A DNA stretch of 64,000 nt, taken from positions 62,001 to 126,000 of the forward strand of contig DEBQ01000007.1 in the NCBI GenBank assembly GCA_002348605.1, in the 5' to 3' direction. The DNA is from Candidatus Saccharibacteria bacterium UBA2952 (GTDB taxonomy: Bacteria > Patescibacteriota > Saccharimonadia > Saccharimonadales > Saccharimonadaceae). The notes under the pieces were generated by a model that ran no database searches, was not told where the DNA came from, and saw only the letters and a program-made list of their open reading frames with translations. This document shows, piece by piece, positions 16,252-23,438 of the stretch (position 1 is its first letter; every line of letters begins with the position of its first letter). The translations under genes were made by a program, and so were the position numbers.

Positions 16252-17040
16252 TCAATTCGCAATGCTGGTAGTAACCGCTTCCAGCGGATGCGCTCTGTTC
16301 CATAGCCAGTACGAGGCGGCGTTCGTAGCGACGGTACCACGCCAAATGGCCATTGGTTCTTGCCATGGCTGGGTGACGACTTCGCCGCCGTGAGCGACGA
16401 TAAGCGTGTCTTGATGGAGCGTTAAGATGCTGCATGGGTACGTTATGGTGAACTTATGTAGCGCTTCGACGAGCTGCATAAGCTGCATGCCAAAAGTCAG
16501 GATTTTTGGGTAGTACACGCCACTGAATAGCTTTTGCGTCTGCGCGAAGCTAGCGACATGTAGCGTATTTGGTCGTTCGACGAGCAGTGCCGGGTCGTTT
16601 TTAACGAGGTCAATGGCGTCACGCGTGACGGTAAGTGGTCCGGAATAACCGCGAATAAAGTCTTCATAGGCAAGCACCGTTTCTGCGTTTCGCCCGGCGT
16701 CACCGACTAGCAGAACTGCGTCGGCCCAGTCGCTGGCGGCACGCAGTTCAGGCAAGGCGTCTTTGGACAGGCCGCCGCTCGGGGTGCAGGCGGCGAACAG
16801 TATGTCGAGTAGTGTCGGTGGCACGGACTTTTTAAGGCAATCTGGCAGCAGGACCTTCACCTGCCCGACCCCTGTTTTTAGCGACGTTTCGTAGCTTTCA
16901 GCAACGGCCGAAAATCCGAGTTTGTTGCCGCCAATAATGAGCAACTTACCCGCTAAATCACGCCGTTCGGGCTTGCTCCATTCTATGTCCGGGTATAACG
17001 GTTTGCCTGGTAGTTGCTTATGCCAGTACGTATGTTCCAT
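16252..17040 (-). CDS. NnrD-like (YjeF C-terminal) ribokinase-fold protein, probably degenerate
   Basis: 262 residues. The N-terminal half looks like the ADP-dependent NAD(P)H-hydrate dehydratase fold (RDLAGKLLIIGGNKLGFSAV, a GVGQVKVLLPD stretch, then WADAVLLVGDAGRNAET). The catalytic GTGD-type motif expected near the C-terminus is missing; WRGTVATNAASYWLW stands in that place. Repair activity on NAD(P)H hydrates is therefore doubtful. It overlaps the upstream HAD gene by 23 nt, in an operon with it and the membrane protein at 17728. Confidence 0.6.
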   Translation of the reverse strand: MEHTYWHKQLPGKPLYPDIEWSKPERRDLAGKLLIIGGNKLGFSAVAESYETSLKTGVGQVKVLLPDCLKKSVPPTLLDILFAACTPSGGLSKDALPELRAASDWADAVLLVGDAGRNAETVLAYEDFIRGYSGPLTVTRDAIDLVKNDPALLVERPNTLHVASFAQTQKLFSGVYYPKILTFGMQLMQLVEALHKFTITYPCSILTLHQDTLIVAHGGEVVTQPWQEPMAIWRGTVATNAASYWLWNRAHPLEAVTTSIAN

Positions 17041-17731
17041 CTGTGCCTCGTTTTAACGTATAAGCGATACTCTTTCGTTCGATGACGATGGTCCACCCTT
17101 CCTCTAGCGCCTTTGCTTTAAGGCGTTCGTCGGGATTAAAAGCAATCGGGTTATCGACAATCTCGAGCATTTTAATGTCCCCACCGGAATCCCCAATTGC
17201 GTATGATCCGCTCCATTCCAAATCATACCTACTGGCAATGTCTCGCAGTACTTCATCTTTTCGTCCAAAAATCTCACTCGACTGTTCGGTTAGACGTCCA
17301 TTTTCAATTACATGTTCCCGGCCAACCGCAATATCTATGTCGTGAAGACTAGCGAACCGGTCGACTAACTGCTGGTACGAGCCACTAATGGCGACAATGG
17401 CATACCCTTTGGACTTCAGGTCTTTTAATAGATCCAAAGTGTATCTGTATATGTGATGGCCTTTGGCTTTTAGAATGCTGTCGGCAATGTTGTTAAACCG
17501 ATCGACTTCAACCCCAACGATCGATGCCGTCATGGCGCGGACTAACGTCATTTCGTAGGACTCATAGTCCGCCCGCCGTTCACGCCAAGCCTCACGGGCT
17601 TCAAGTACGGATTTCGCCGCAGCTGGCGCTACGAGCCCTTCTTCGACGAATGCATCGAATAGTTCGTGGTACAGCTGCCACCGAAAAATAGTGCCATCAA
17701 TATCGAATGCTGCGAACGGGCGTTTCGTCAT
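17018..17731 (-). CDS. HAD-IB family phosphatase (SerB-like)
   Basis: 237 residues. HAD motif I AFDIDGTIF (nucleophile Asp14, acid Asp16), motif II VAISGSYQQLV, a lysine region around GRKDEVL, and motif IV AIGDSGGDIKMLEIV. The helical cap between residues 20 and 110 fits subclass IB. A phosphomonoesterase; the substrate could be phosphoserine or a lysophospholipid-type phosphate but is not shown. ATGA overlap with the upstream membrane gene. Confidence 0.85.
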   Translation of the reverse strand: MTKRPFAAFDIDGTIFRWQLYHELFDAFVEEGLVAPAAAKSVLEAREAWRERRADYESYEMTLVRAMTASIVGVEVDRFNNIADSILKAKGHHIYRYTLDLLKDLKSKGYAIVAISGSYQQLVDRFASLHDIDIAVGREHVIENGRLTEQSSEIFGRKDEVLRDIASRYDLEWSGSYAIGDSGGDIKMLEIVDNPIAFNPDERLKAKALEEGWTIVIERKSIAYTLKRGTDGTYVLA

Positions 17732-18570
17732 AGGCTATACGTGGCGGCTATGGCGACAAATAGCAGCACAAACAGTGACAAAAGTATAAGTGCCAGAGCG
17801 ATTGGTACGAAGAACGTTAACCAGCTCAACCAATGCGCGGCCGGTTTTTGCTGTCCGGCGTCGGTGACGTCGCGAAGTTGGCGGTAGAGGACTGCAGACG
17901 ACCCGGGTGCGAGTAGCTGAGGGATCATACCAAATGTCATCAGGTTCCATAGGCTATACCCAGCAAGCGTAGTGAACCACGCGCCCTTAGTCAGTTCAGC
18001 ACTCCGTTTGACGGCGGCATTACCGCGCTTGCCTTCGGCGAAGAACACGGTACCTGCAAGTTTGTACCGCACGGACATAATGATTCCTGGCACGATGAGA
18101 AGCAGTGACCACAACACAATCTTGACCATGACGACGATATTTACCCATAGGTAACCGGCAAGGTCTTTCATGACTTCTTTAAATGCCTGCTTTAAGCCGA
18201 CTTTTTCGCCGAGGGCAAGCCTGGCGCCGGTGTATTCAAGGATCCCGTTTAGCACTAACGTGACAAGTACGACAATGAACAAGATTGAGGCGATCATGAT
18301 ACCAGCAACGGCGATTCGCCCTGGATCCTGCGAAAAGAAGTCATTCAATGCCTGCTGGTCCTGACGTTCGATTTGGGCCTGGCTTCGAGTGTCAACGACA
18401 TCGGCGATGCTTGACACTGTGTTAGCGACAAATGCCAGTGAACACAGTACGATGGCATATATTGCTACGGATTGGGCATTCGCAAAGAGCAATTTAAGGC
18501 CATTCAGGCCAATATAGAACGGGTTGTTTTCATACGGCCCTACTGGGGCTTTCGGGTGTGTTTTTGCCAT
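17728..18570 (-). CDS. Multi-pass membrane protein (DUF975/YciC-like)
   Basis: 280 residues with about six hydrophobic segments (near 32-52, 85-110, 140-165, 207-225 and 245-278). It contains LLLIVPGIIMSVRYKLAG ... AVKRSAELTKGAW, a pattern of DUF975/YciC-like integral proteins whose function is unclear. First gene of a three-gene operon with the HAD phosphatase and the NnrD-like protein. Confidence 0.7.
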   Translation of the reverse strand: MAKTHPKAPVGPYENNPFYIGLNGLKLLFANAQSVAIYAIVLCSLAFVANTVSSIADVVDTRSQAQIERQDQQALNDFFSQDPGRIAVAGIMIASILFIVVLVTLVLNGILEYTGARLALGEKVGLKQAFKEVMKDLAGYLWVNIVVMVKIVLWSLLLIVPGIIMSVRYKLAGTVFFAEGKRGNAAVKRSAELTKGAWFTTLAGYSLWNLMTFGMIPQLLAPGSSAVLYRQLRDVTDAGQQKPAAHWLSWLTFFVPIALALILLSLFVLLFVAIAATYSL

Positions 18571-18597
18571 AAGATACCTCGTTTAATGATATTCGTA

Positions 18598-19227
18598 TCA
18601 TAACAGAGATTTTGCGGTTGAAAGCAACTCTGCGGCTTCTGCCGGCGGGTTGGACGGCTCGGATTGGCCTCGGACAACCGCAATAAGCTCGCTAGCCGTC
18701 TTATGCAAATCATTAGGATGGTTGACGAGCCAGAAGTGCTGGGACGTTTGCGCGAGTGACCATTCTATTGACTGGACTGCTTCTTGGAGGCGTTTTGTCC
18801 GCTCTTCACCTGCTTCTGGGTAGCGCGTTAATAGCCAGTTCCTCCAGGCACTTGAATCGGTGGTGAGACTAATAGTCACCGTGTTCTTGAACGGTAGCGC
18901 CTGCATACCAGCGACGACCGTCGACAATGTGTCGAGCAAGTTAAACTGGCGGGGGTAGTCTTGGGGCTGGGTGCCATACATATCGCCGGTTGTCGGGTGA
19001 ATAGCGAACTGCACTACCTCGCCGTGCTCGATAAGCTGGCGCGCCGCCGCATTGGTCAGGTAACGGTAAAGTCCGGGTTCGTCGTTCGACCGCGGCTCAC
19101 GGGTCGTAAAGCCACTCACGCGGGCAAAATCCGCATCTAATGTTACGACTTCGTTCATAAGGCTCGACTTGCCAACTGCGGTTGGGCCCACAATCATGAC
19201 AAGCGTCTTCTCGGACAGACTATCCAT
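18598..19227 (-). CDS. Guanylate kinase-like P-loop protein
   Basis: 209 residues. P-loop IVGPTAVGKSSL (14-23) and SGFTTREPRSNDEPGLYRYL, the GMP-binding pattern of guanylate kinases, followed by an IEHGEVVQF stretch. About normal length but with a diverged second half. It likely phosphorylates GMP or a related nucleotide. ATG 19227 is chosen because it begins 4 nt after the exonuclease stop; longer frames would overlap that gene heavily. Confidence 0.7.
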   Translation of the reverse strand: MDSLSEKTLVMIVGPTAVGKSSLMNEVVTLDADFARVSGFTTREPRSNDEPGLYRYLTNAAARQLIEHGEVVQFAIHPTTGDMYGTQPQDYPRQFNLLDTLSTVVAGMQALPFKNTVTISLTTDSSAWRNWLLTRYPEAGEERTKRLQEAVQSIEWSLAQTSQHFWLVNHPNDLHKTASELIAVVRGQSEPSNPPAEAAELLSTAKSLL

Positions 19228-19231
19228 GTCT

Positions 19232-20029
19232 TTACTCAATCTCAATACTGACTGGGCAATGGTCGGACCCCATGACGTCGGGGTGAATAGCGGCAGATTT
19301 GACTCGATGCGCAATGCCTGCTGAAGCAAGCCAGTAGTCTATGCGCCAGCCAACATTACGCTCGCGGGCGCCGCCCCAGGCAGTCCACCAGCTGTAGGCG
19401 TCTTTTTTGTGTGGATATAAACTACGGAACGTATCAACGTAACCAGCTTTTAAGAAGTCTCCGAACCGTTCGCGCTCTTCGTTCGTAAAGCCGTGCTTGC
19501 CAACGTTATCGGCCGGACGCGCTAAATCTATTTCTTCGTGTGCGACGTTTAGGTCGCCGCAGAACAAAACCGGCTTGGTTTTTTCGAGCTGTCGAACATA
19601 TGCCAAAAACGCGCGGTCCCATACGTCGTAGCGGAGCGAAAGTCTGCTTAGGTCGCCCTTTGAGTTAGGCGTATAGACGGTGACGACCCAAAATTCGTCG
19701 AACTCGGCAGCAAGTACCCGCCCTTCGGCGTTCGGGTCGCCATAGGTGTCGCCGGTAACTTTGTACTCGTCAATAATGTCCTGCGGAAAGCCGTCTTCGT
19801 AGCGAATTGCCGGCATTTTAGAAAAGATCGCCGTGCCCGAGTACCCCTTTTTAACGGCTGAAAAGAAGTGCTCTTCATATTGCGGAAAGTCGATGACGAA
19901 CTGGTCGCGCTGCGCTTTAGTCTCCTGCAGGCACAAAATGTCAGGGTCATGCTCCTCAATGAACTTTTGCAAAGCCCCCTTATTTAATACGGCACGGATT
20001 CCGTTGACGTTCCAAGAATACAATTTCAT
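19232..20029 (-). CDS. xth: Exodeoxyribonuclease III (AP endonuclease)
   Basis: 265 residues, full length for the ExoIII/APE1 family. Motifs in order: SWNVNGIRAV, CLQETKA, GYSGTAIFSK, FCGDLNVAHEEIDLARP, SWWTAWGG...NVGWRIDYWLAS, GSDHCPVSIEI. Mg-dependent, cuts 5' of abasic sites in base-excision repair. TATACT lies 7 nt before the ATG (leaderless type). Followed directly by the guanylate kinase-like gene. Confidence 0.95.
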   Translation of the reverse strand: MKLYSWNVNGIRAVLNKGALQKFIEEHDPDILCLQETKAQRDQFVIDFPQYEEHFFSAVKKGYSGTAIFSKMPAIRYEDGFPQDIIDEYKVTGDTYGDPNAEGRVLAAEFDEFWVVTVYTPNSKGDLSRLSLRYDVWDRAFLAYVRQLEKTKPVLFCGDLNVAHEEIDLARPADNVGKHGFTNEERERFGDFLKAGYVDTFRSLYPHKKDAYSWWTAWGGARERNVGWRIDYWLASAGIAHRVKSAAIHPDVMGSDHCPVSIEIE

Positions 20030-20087
20030 AACTCTAAGTATAGCCCATCAAAAGCGTGAACCTAAACTGTATGCACCGACATAAACA

Positions 20088-20116
20088 TTGAAAAATGTCA
20101 ACAAAATCTCTATAAT
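20088..20116 (+). promoter_or_regulatory. Promoter of module C
   Basis: TTGAAA, 17 bp, TATAAT. Leader about 30 nt. Confidence 0.8.
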
Positions 20117-20151
20117 AAAAAGTGTCCGTACGCCCTACTTGAAGGATGCAC

Positions 20152-20649
20152 ATGTCAGATAAGTTCGACCCGAGCGCCATCGCCGACGGTGTGTACAGGA
20201 GGCTCGATATTGGTGTTGCAGCCAACCTCAACCGTCGGTTGATCGACTGCGACCACCACGACGAGTTGTACGCGCAGTTCGACAAGCTGGAAGGAGTACC
20301 AAGTACGCGGCACCGCAAGCCGCAAGAGACGCTCGGTCCCACGACGGTCTACGTTTTCGGAAAGGACGGAGAGCAGAATCTGCAGCTCAAGCAGACACTG
20401 GAGTCAGGTTCGGTGAAGTACGACTTCCCGGATGGTTTGACTGTCACCAAGCTTCGCAAGACGCCGCTCACTTTCAGGCTCGACGACGAGTCCGGTCGCC
20501 AGCTGATCATCCGTCGGCAGCGTGACAGGCTGAGTAAGGCCAAGGAGCTGTACTGGGAAGTCATGAGTAAGAGTGGCTTCAGTCAGCACAGCGGCAAGCG
20601 TGCAGGGGCACGCATCAAGGGCCGCAGCGCTGACAGATCCTTCGACTAA
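20152..20649 (+). CDS. Hypothetical protein (accessory module C)
   Basis: 165-residue, highly charged soluble protein, unknown function. It begins MSDKFDPSAIADGVY and ends in a very basic Arg/Lys-rich tail (SGKRAGARIKGR), with another basic stretch at RQLIIRRQRDRLSKAK, so nucleic-acid binding is possible but unproven. ATG 20152 has AAGGA five bases upstream; ATG 20146 would sit on the Shine-Dalgarno itself. G/C-ending codons, own promoter, and a 15-bp perfect hairpin 17 bp after the stop. Confidence 0.75.
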   Translation: MSDKFDPSAIADGVYRRLDIGVAANLNRRLIDCDHHDELYAQFDKLEGVPSTRHRKPQETLGPTTVYVFGKDGEQNLQLKQTLESGSVKYDFPDGLTVTKLRKTPLTFRLDDESGRQLIIRRQRDRLSKAKELYWEVMSKSGFSQHSGKRAGARIKGRSADRSFD

Positions 20650-20665
20650 GGTCGAATCGGACGAA

Positions 20666-20699
20666 GCCGTTCGTACCCACGAACGTGGGTACGAACGGC
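20666..20699 (+). terminator. Perfect 15-bp hairpin after module C
   Basis: GCCGTTCGTACCCAC, loop GAAC, exact reverse complement. Only a weak T-rich tail follows, so it may act as a U-poor terminator or stabilising hairpin. Confidence 0.6.
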
Positions 20700-20716
20700 A
20701 GTTCAATGATTATTTT

Positions 20717-20760
20717 CTACTCTGCGATGTGCTCGATATTTCGAGCAAGTCGTTGAGTAG
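20717..20760 (-). other. Nested hairpin at the outer end of module D
   Basis: CTACTC/GAGTAG outer stem, GCGA/TCGT, then the inner perfect GCTCGA tatt TCGAGC. It abuts the 13-bp inverted repeat at 20760. Probably part of the 3' tail of the module D transcript. Confidence 0.5.
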
Positions 20761-20772
20761 ACAAGCTAGATG
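20760..20772 (+). repeat. Terminal inverted repeat of module D, left copy
   Basis: GACAAGCTAGATG; its exact reverse complement is at 21838-21850. The pair encloses both genes of module D. Confidence 0.75.
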
Positions 20773-20780
20773 AGTTGCCC

Positions 20781-20816
20781 GGTACGGGCGCGGCTCATTC
20801 GAACCGCGCCCGTACC
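20781..20816 (-). terminator. Perfect 13-bp GC hairpin after module D lipoprotein
   Basis: GGTACGGGCGCGG, 10-nt loop, CCGCGCCCGTACC. It ends 4 bp from the lipoprotein stop codon and has no T-run on either strand. Confidence 0.6.
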
Positions 20817-20820
20817 ATGG

Positions 20821-21372
20821 TCACTTGGTGTCGACGGTGATGGTTGCGTCGCCGGTGTTAACGATCATGCGCTGATCGTCATCCCACCGGGCCGGACCCC
20901 CCTCGGTCTGGACGTAGCCCTCCCAGTAGGTCGGGACCGCCTTGCCGCCCACCACACAGACCACGTAGGTGCCACTGGACTCGCCGGTGTAGACACCGGT
21001 GGGCTCCATCTGGCTGATGACGGCTTCGTGGTTGTCCACCTGCTGGTCGGGGCTGGTCAGCTGTGCCGTTGTGGGCACGGGGTAGCCGATCGACGAGCAA
21101 ACCTTAATCGGCCGCTCGACACCCTGGTTGAAGAAGAACGACGTCGTTGCAGTTCCCTTGGCCTGGGCCTCCTGGATGCTGATGAGCGTCTCCCGGTACT
21201 GGCTCCAGTCGAAGAACGGAATCGGCTGGACCTTCTGGTACTGCTCGAGCTGCTTGTTCGTCGTCTTCTTGTCGTTGGATGTCCCGCTGTCCTCGCATGC
21301 GGTGAGCATGATGGCGAGAGCGAGCGTGACGACGATGACGGGGATGGCCTTGAACTTCTTGAGCAGGTTCAT
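20821..21372 (-). CDS. Lipoprotein of unknown function (accessory module D)
   Basis: 183 residues with a lipoprotein signal peptide: basic start, hydrophobic core and lipobox LTAC with lipidated Cys26. A disordered Ser/Asp/Lys linker follows, then a globular exterior domain with one internal Cys pair (KVCSSIG, YVVCVVG) and the ending DDDQRMIVNTGDATITVD. Exported and membrane-anchored. ATG 21372 has a GGAAAGAG Shine-Dalgarno. Second gene of the module D pair, 44 bp after the small membrane gene. G/C-ending codons of actinobacterial style suggest transfer, perhaps from a host actinobacterium. Confidence 0.8.
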   Translation of the reverse strand: MNLLKKFKAIPVIVVTLALAIMLTACEDSGTSNDKKTTNKQLEQYQKVQPIPFFDWSQYRETLISIQEAQAKGTATTSFFFNQGVERPIKVCSSIGYPVPTTAQLTSPDQQVDNHEAVISQMEPTGVYTGESSGTYVVCVVGGKAVPTYWEGYVQTEGGPARWDDDQRMIVNTGDATITVDTK

Positions 21373-21416
21373 CTGATTCTCTTTCCTTTTCTGAGGTTGA
21401 GTGGTGGAATGGGCGG

Positions 21417-21746
21417 TCAGCAGTACTTGCCGCTGCCAGCCGCGAGGTCTTTCGGCAGCTCGTCGATGTTCTCGAGCGTGCTGCAGAAACGTCGGATGAG
21501 CAGGTCCTTCTGGTCCGGGTCGCCGGCGATGATGATCCCGTCGAGCAGGTTGCGCGCCTGGTCGATCTGGGCGTCCTGGTACTGCTGGGACTCGTGGTTG
21601 ATCTCGCGCTGCTTCTCGGTGGCCCACGGGGCGATGTTCGCCCATGTGAGTACGCCAATGAGAACGGCGATGAGGACCAGCGCGATCCCGAACAGCCAGG
21701 CACCACCAATGGCGGCACCGTCACGAGCGGTCTGACGGAACGACAT
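21417..21746 (-). CDS. Small membrane protein (accessory module D)
   Basis: 109 residues: a short basic start, one long hydrophobic segment (about 13-36, AWLFGIALVLIAVLIGVLTWAN), then a charged helical exterior (KQREINHESQQYQDAQID) ending in a Cys. It looks like a single-pass protein with a coiled tail. AAGGAGGG precedes ATG 21746. Unknown function; it probably works with the lipoprotein that follows. It comes after a leader of about 400 nt starting at a consensus promoter. Confidence 0.78.
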   Translation of the reverse strand: MSFRQTARDGAAIGGAWLFGIALVLIAVLIGVLTWANIAPWATEKQREINHESQQYQDAQIDQARNLLDGIIIAGDPDQKDLLIRRFCSTLENIDELPKDLAAGSGKYC

Positions 21747-21779
21747 GACGTTCCCTCCTTCTACGTTCGGTACTGTGCT

Positions 21780-22160
21780 TCCCGAATCGCACGATACGTT
21801 CGACATTCGAAGGCATTGTGCGACTCAGGAAGACTTACATCTAGCTTGTCAATGTGCGTGCCAGGAGCAATCTTTAAGAATGCTCAACCGGCATGAGCTG
21901 GGGTGCAGAGAAGAAGGCTACATCAGTAGCTTCTTTCTGATTTGTAATGTGTCGTACCAAAACTACGGTTACGAGGGTTCTTTAGCTTCTATATTGCTAC
22001 AAGAAAAGCGCCTTATAACGTATCGGTACAAACGTTCGCCTTAGTGTGCGAATGCTTATCCCGAAGCGTTATAGGCGCTTACGGCTTGGGCACAGCTGTT
22101 TCGGTAGCCCGAGGGAACACTGGATGTCCTTCTCAGCCTAGTAACCTTTCGGTTACCATA
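21780..22160 (-). ncRNA. Candidate structured RNA / long leader of module D
   Basis: Transcribed on the minus strand from the promoter at 22166-22194. Elements in order: GTAACC-GAAA-GGTTAC; a GGCT...AGCC domain; a 14-bp long-range stem AAGCGCCTATAACG with CGTTATAaGGCGCTT enclosing CATTCGC/GCGAACG; GAAAGAAGCTAC with GTAGCCTTCTTC; GCTCA/TGAGC; CGCAC/GTGCG; TTCGG/CCGAA. No open frame of note. It lies just after smpB, where tmRNA often sits, but I see no tRNA-like ends, CCA or tag reading frame. It may be a leader or a separate RNA. Confidence 0.5.
21838..21850 (-). repeat. Terminal inverted repeat of module D, right copy
   Basis: CATCTAGCTTGTC on plus, the exact complement of 20760-20772. Inside the leader RNA, so the transcript's leader and 3' tail could pair. 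Confidence 0.75.
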
Positions 22161-22165
22161 ATGTC

Positions 22166-22194
22166 ATTATAGGACATTGAGGCGGTATTGTCAA
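22166..22194 (-). promoter_or_regulatory. Consensus sigma70 promoter of module D
   Basis: Minus strand TTGACA, 17 bp, TATAAT, starting 9 bp after the smpB stop codon. Confidence 0.85.
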
Positions 22195-22202
22195 TAGCAA
22201 TG

Positions 22203-22679
22203 TTATCGCTGCGACATGCTGCGCTGTGCTTCACGTTCTTGGTCGCGGCGCTTCATTGTTTCGCGCTTGTCGTAGCGCTTCTTACCCTTACCCAAGGCAA
22301 TGACAAGCTTAATGTGCCGACCAGTCGTAAGTAACTTAGTGGGCACGATAGTCATTCCTTGCTGCTTTTTCTCAGCGAAGGCGTCGATCTGTTTGCGGTG
22401 CGCCAGGAGCTTTTTCGGGCTGGTGTCGACGCTTCTGGCATTTGCATTCTCCTTTTCGTTCAGTTTGAGGCTAAAGCTGGCGTTGTTGAGCCACAGCTCA
22501 TTATCTTTAAGGCTTACGAACGAACCTTTGAGCTGCACGTGGCCGTCGCGGGCGGCGCGGGTTTCTTGGCCGGTAAGACTAAGGCCGGCGACAATTTCGT
22601 CGCCCAGTTCATAATCGAACCTAGCCCGACGGTTAACAATCGGACCCGAAGCTTTTGATTTGGACTGTTTCTTGGCCAT
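22203..22679 (-). CDS. smpB: SsrA-binding protein SmpB
   Basis: 158 residues. VNRRARFDYELGDEIVAGLSLTGQE matches the SmpB core (normally NRKARFDY..E..EAGL.L.G.E), followed by GSFVSLKDNELWLNNAS and the C-terminal basic tail GKGKKRYDKRETMKRRDQERE that enters the ribosomal A site. It partners tmRNA in rescue of stalled ribosomes. A TACAAT box is 9 nt before ATG 22679. The ssrA gene itself was not found in the window. Confidence 0.96.
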   Translation of the reverse strand: MAKKQSKSKASGPIVNRRARFDYELGDEIVAGLSLTGQETRAARDGHVQLKGSFVSLKDNELWLNNASFSLKLNEKENANARSVDTSPKKLLAHRKQIDAFAEKKQQGMTIVPTKLLTTGRHIKLVIALGKGKKRYDKRETMKRRDQEREAQRSMSQR

Positions 22680-22708
22680 AACCACTTCATTGTAACAGAT
22701 ATAAGCTA

Positions 22709-22737
22709 TTGACAAAAATGTATTTTATTACTATAAT
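22709..22737 (+). promoter_or_regulatory. Consensus sigma70 promoter of module E
   Basis: TTGACA, 17 bp, TATAAT, exact matches; divergent from smpB. Confidence 0.85.
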
Positions 22738-22775
22738 AAATAGATAGTCATCACTACTCCCCAAGGAGCCGAAGT

Positions 22776-23348
22776 ATGAAGTACATCGCTGATCTGTTGA
22801 CTGCTCTGCGCTTTGTCGGCGCAGGAGTGGTCGGGTACGCCTCATGGCAGGGCCTGTGGGTTCTGGCATTGGTGGCGTTCATCGTTGGCATCCTAAGTGA
22901 TGCGTTCGATGGTCCGGCCGCTCGCCGGTGGCCACATTCCCCAGCTGACAACGCCCGTCTGCCCTGGCGCAAGGACCCGCACGCCTTCGACAACGCGGCA
23001 GATCTGGCGCTCAGCACTGCTGGACTGCTCGGGTTGACCTTCAGTCAACTGTCGGTCGAGCTGGCCAGTCTGCTGGTCGTGGCCGTTGCTTTGGTGTCGG
23101 TCGCCTTTGTGCGGTCGGTCGAGGCGTACAAGAGTGCAGGCAAGCCGAAGGTCGCCGAGAAGATCGACGTCGCGCACGGGTTCGTCTACGGTGCCGAACT
23201 AGCGGCCATGTTGGTGGCTATGACGGTTCTAGCGACAGACGCATGGTCGATCCTGGTGATTGTCTACGTCGTCGCTGCTCTTCCACTTTTGTGGTTCAAG
23301 CGCGACCGGATCACGAGCAGACGCGAGGTTGACTACAGCCGGTCCTGA
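22776..23348 (+). CDS. CDP-alcohol phosphatidyltransferase-like protein (accessory module E)
   Basis: 190 residues, about six membrane segments. The family motif starts well: D42-x2-D45-G-x2-A-R50, and D72-x3-D76 completes the four metal-binding aspartates. Between them lie 21 residues instead of the usual 12, and the family Gly is Pro. The N-terminus DLLTALRF is also typical. It should move a phosphoalcohol from CDP-alcohol into a phospholipid head group, if active. AAGGAG seven bases before ATG. G/C-ending codons, own promoter and terminator. Confidence 0.75.
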   Translation: MKYIADLLTALRFVGAGVVGYASWQGLWVLALVAFIVGILSDAFDGPAARRWPHSPADNARLPWRKDPHAFDNAADLALSTAGLLGLTFSQLSVELASLLVVAVALVSVAFVRSVEAYKSAGKPKVAEKIDVAHGFVYGAELAAMLVAMTVLATDAWSILVIVYVVAALPLLWFKRDRITSRREVDYSRS

Positions 23349-23357
23349 ACCGGCACG

Positions 23358-23405
23358 AGCCGCCAAGTACTCCTTCGGGAGGAACGGCGGCTTTGTCATT
23401 TTTGA
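23358..23405 (+). terminator. Terminator of module E
   Basis: AGCCGCC...CTCC-TTCG-GGAG...GGCGGCT hairpin with TTTGTCATTTTT. Confidence 0.85.
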
Positions 23406-23438
23406 AGTTATGCCGGAGCTCTGTTATAGTCGGTTGGA

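Noticed and set aside
20770..21735. Long plus-strand frame of 321 codons opposite module D, and similar antisense frames over modules A, B and F
   Set aside because: They mirror G/C-ending codons of the real genes, lack Shine-Dalgarno sites and give low-complexity, implausible proteins.
21780..22160. tmRNA (ssrA) next to smpB
   Set aside because: Position fits, but neither strand shows a GGGG-type 5' end, a TTCGANTC T-arm with CCA, or a tag reading frame ending in Ala-Ala-stop. Kept as an unassigned structured RNA.
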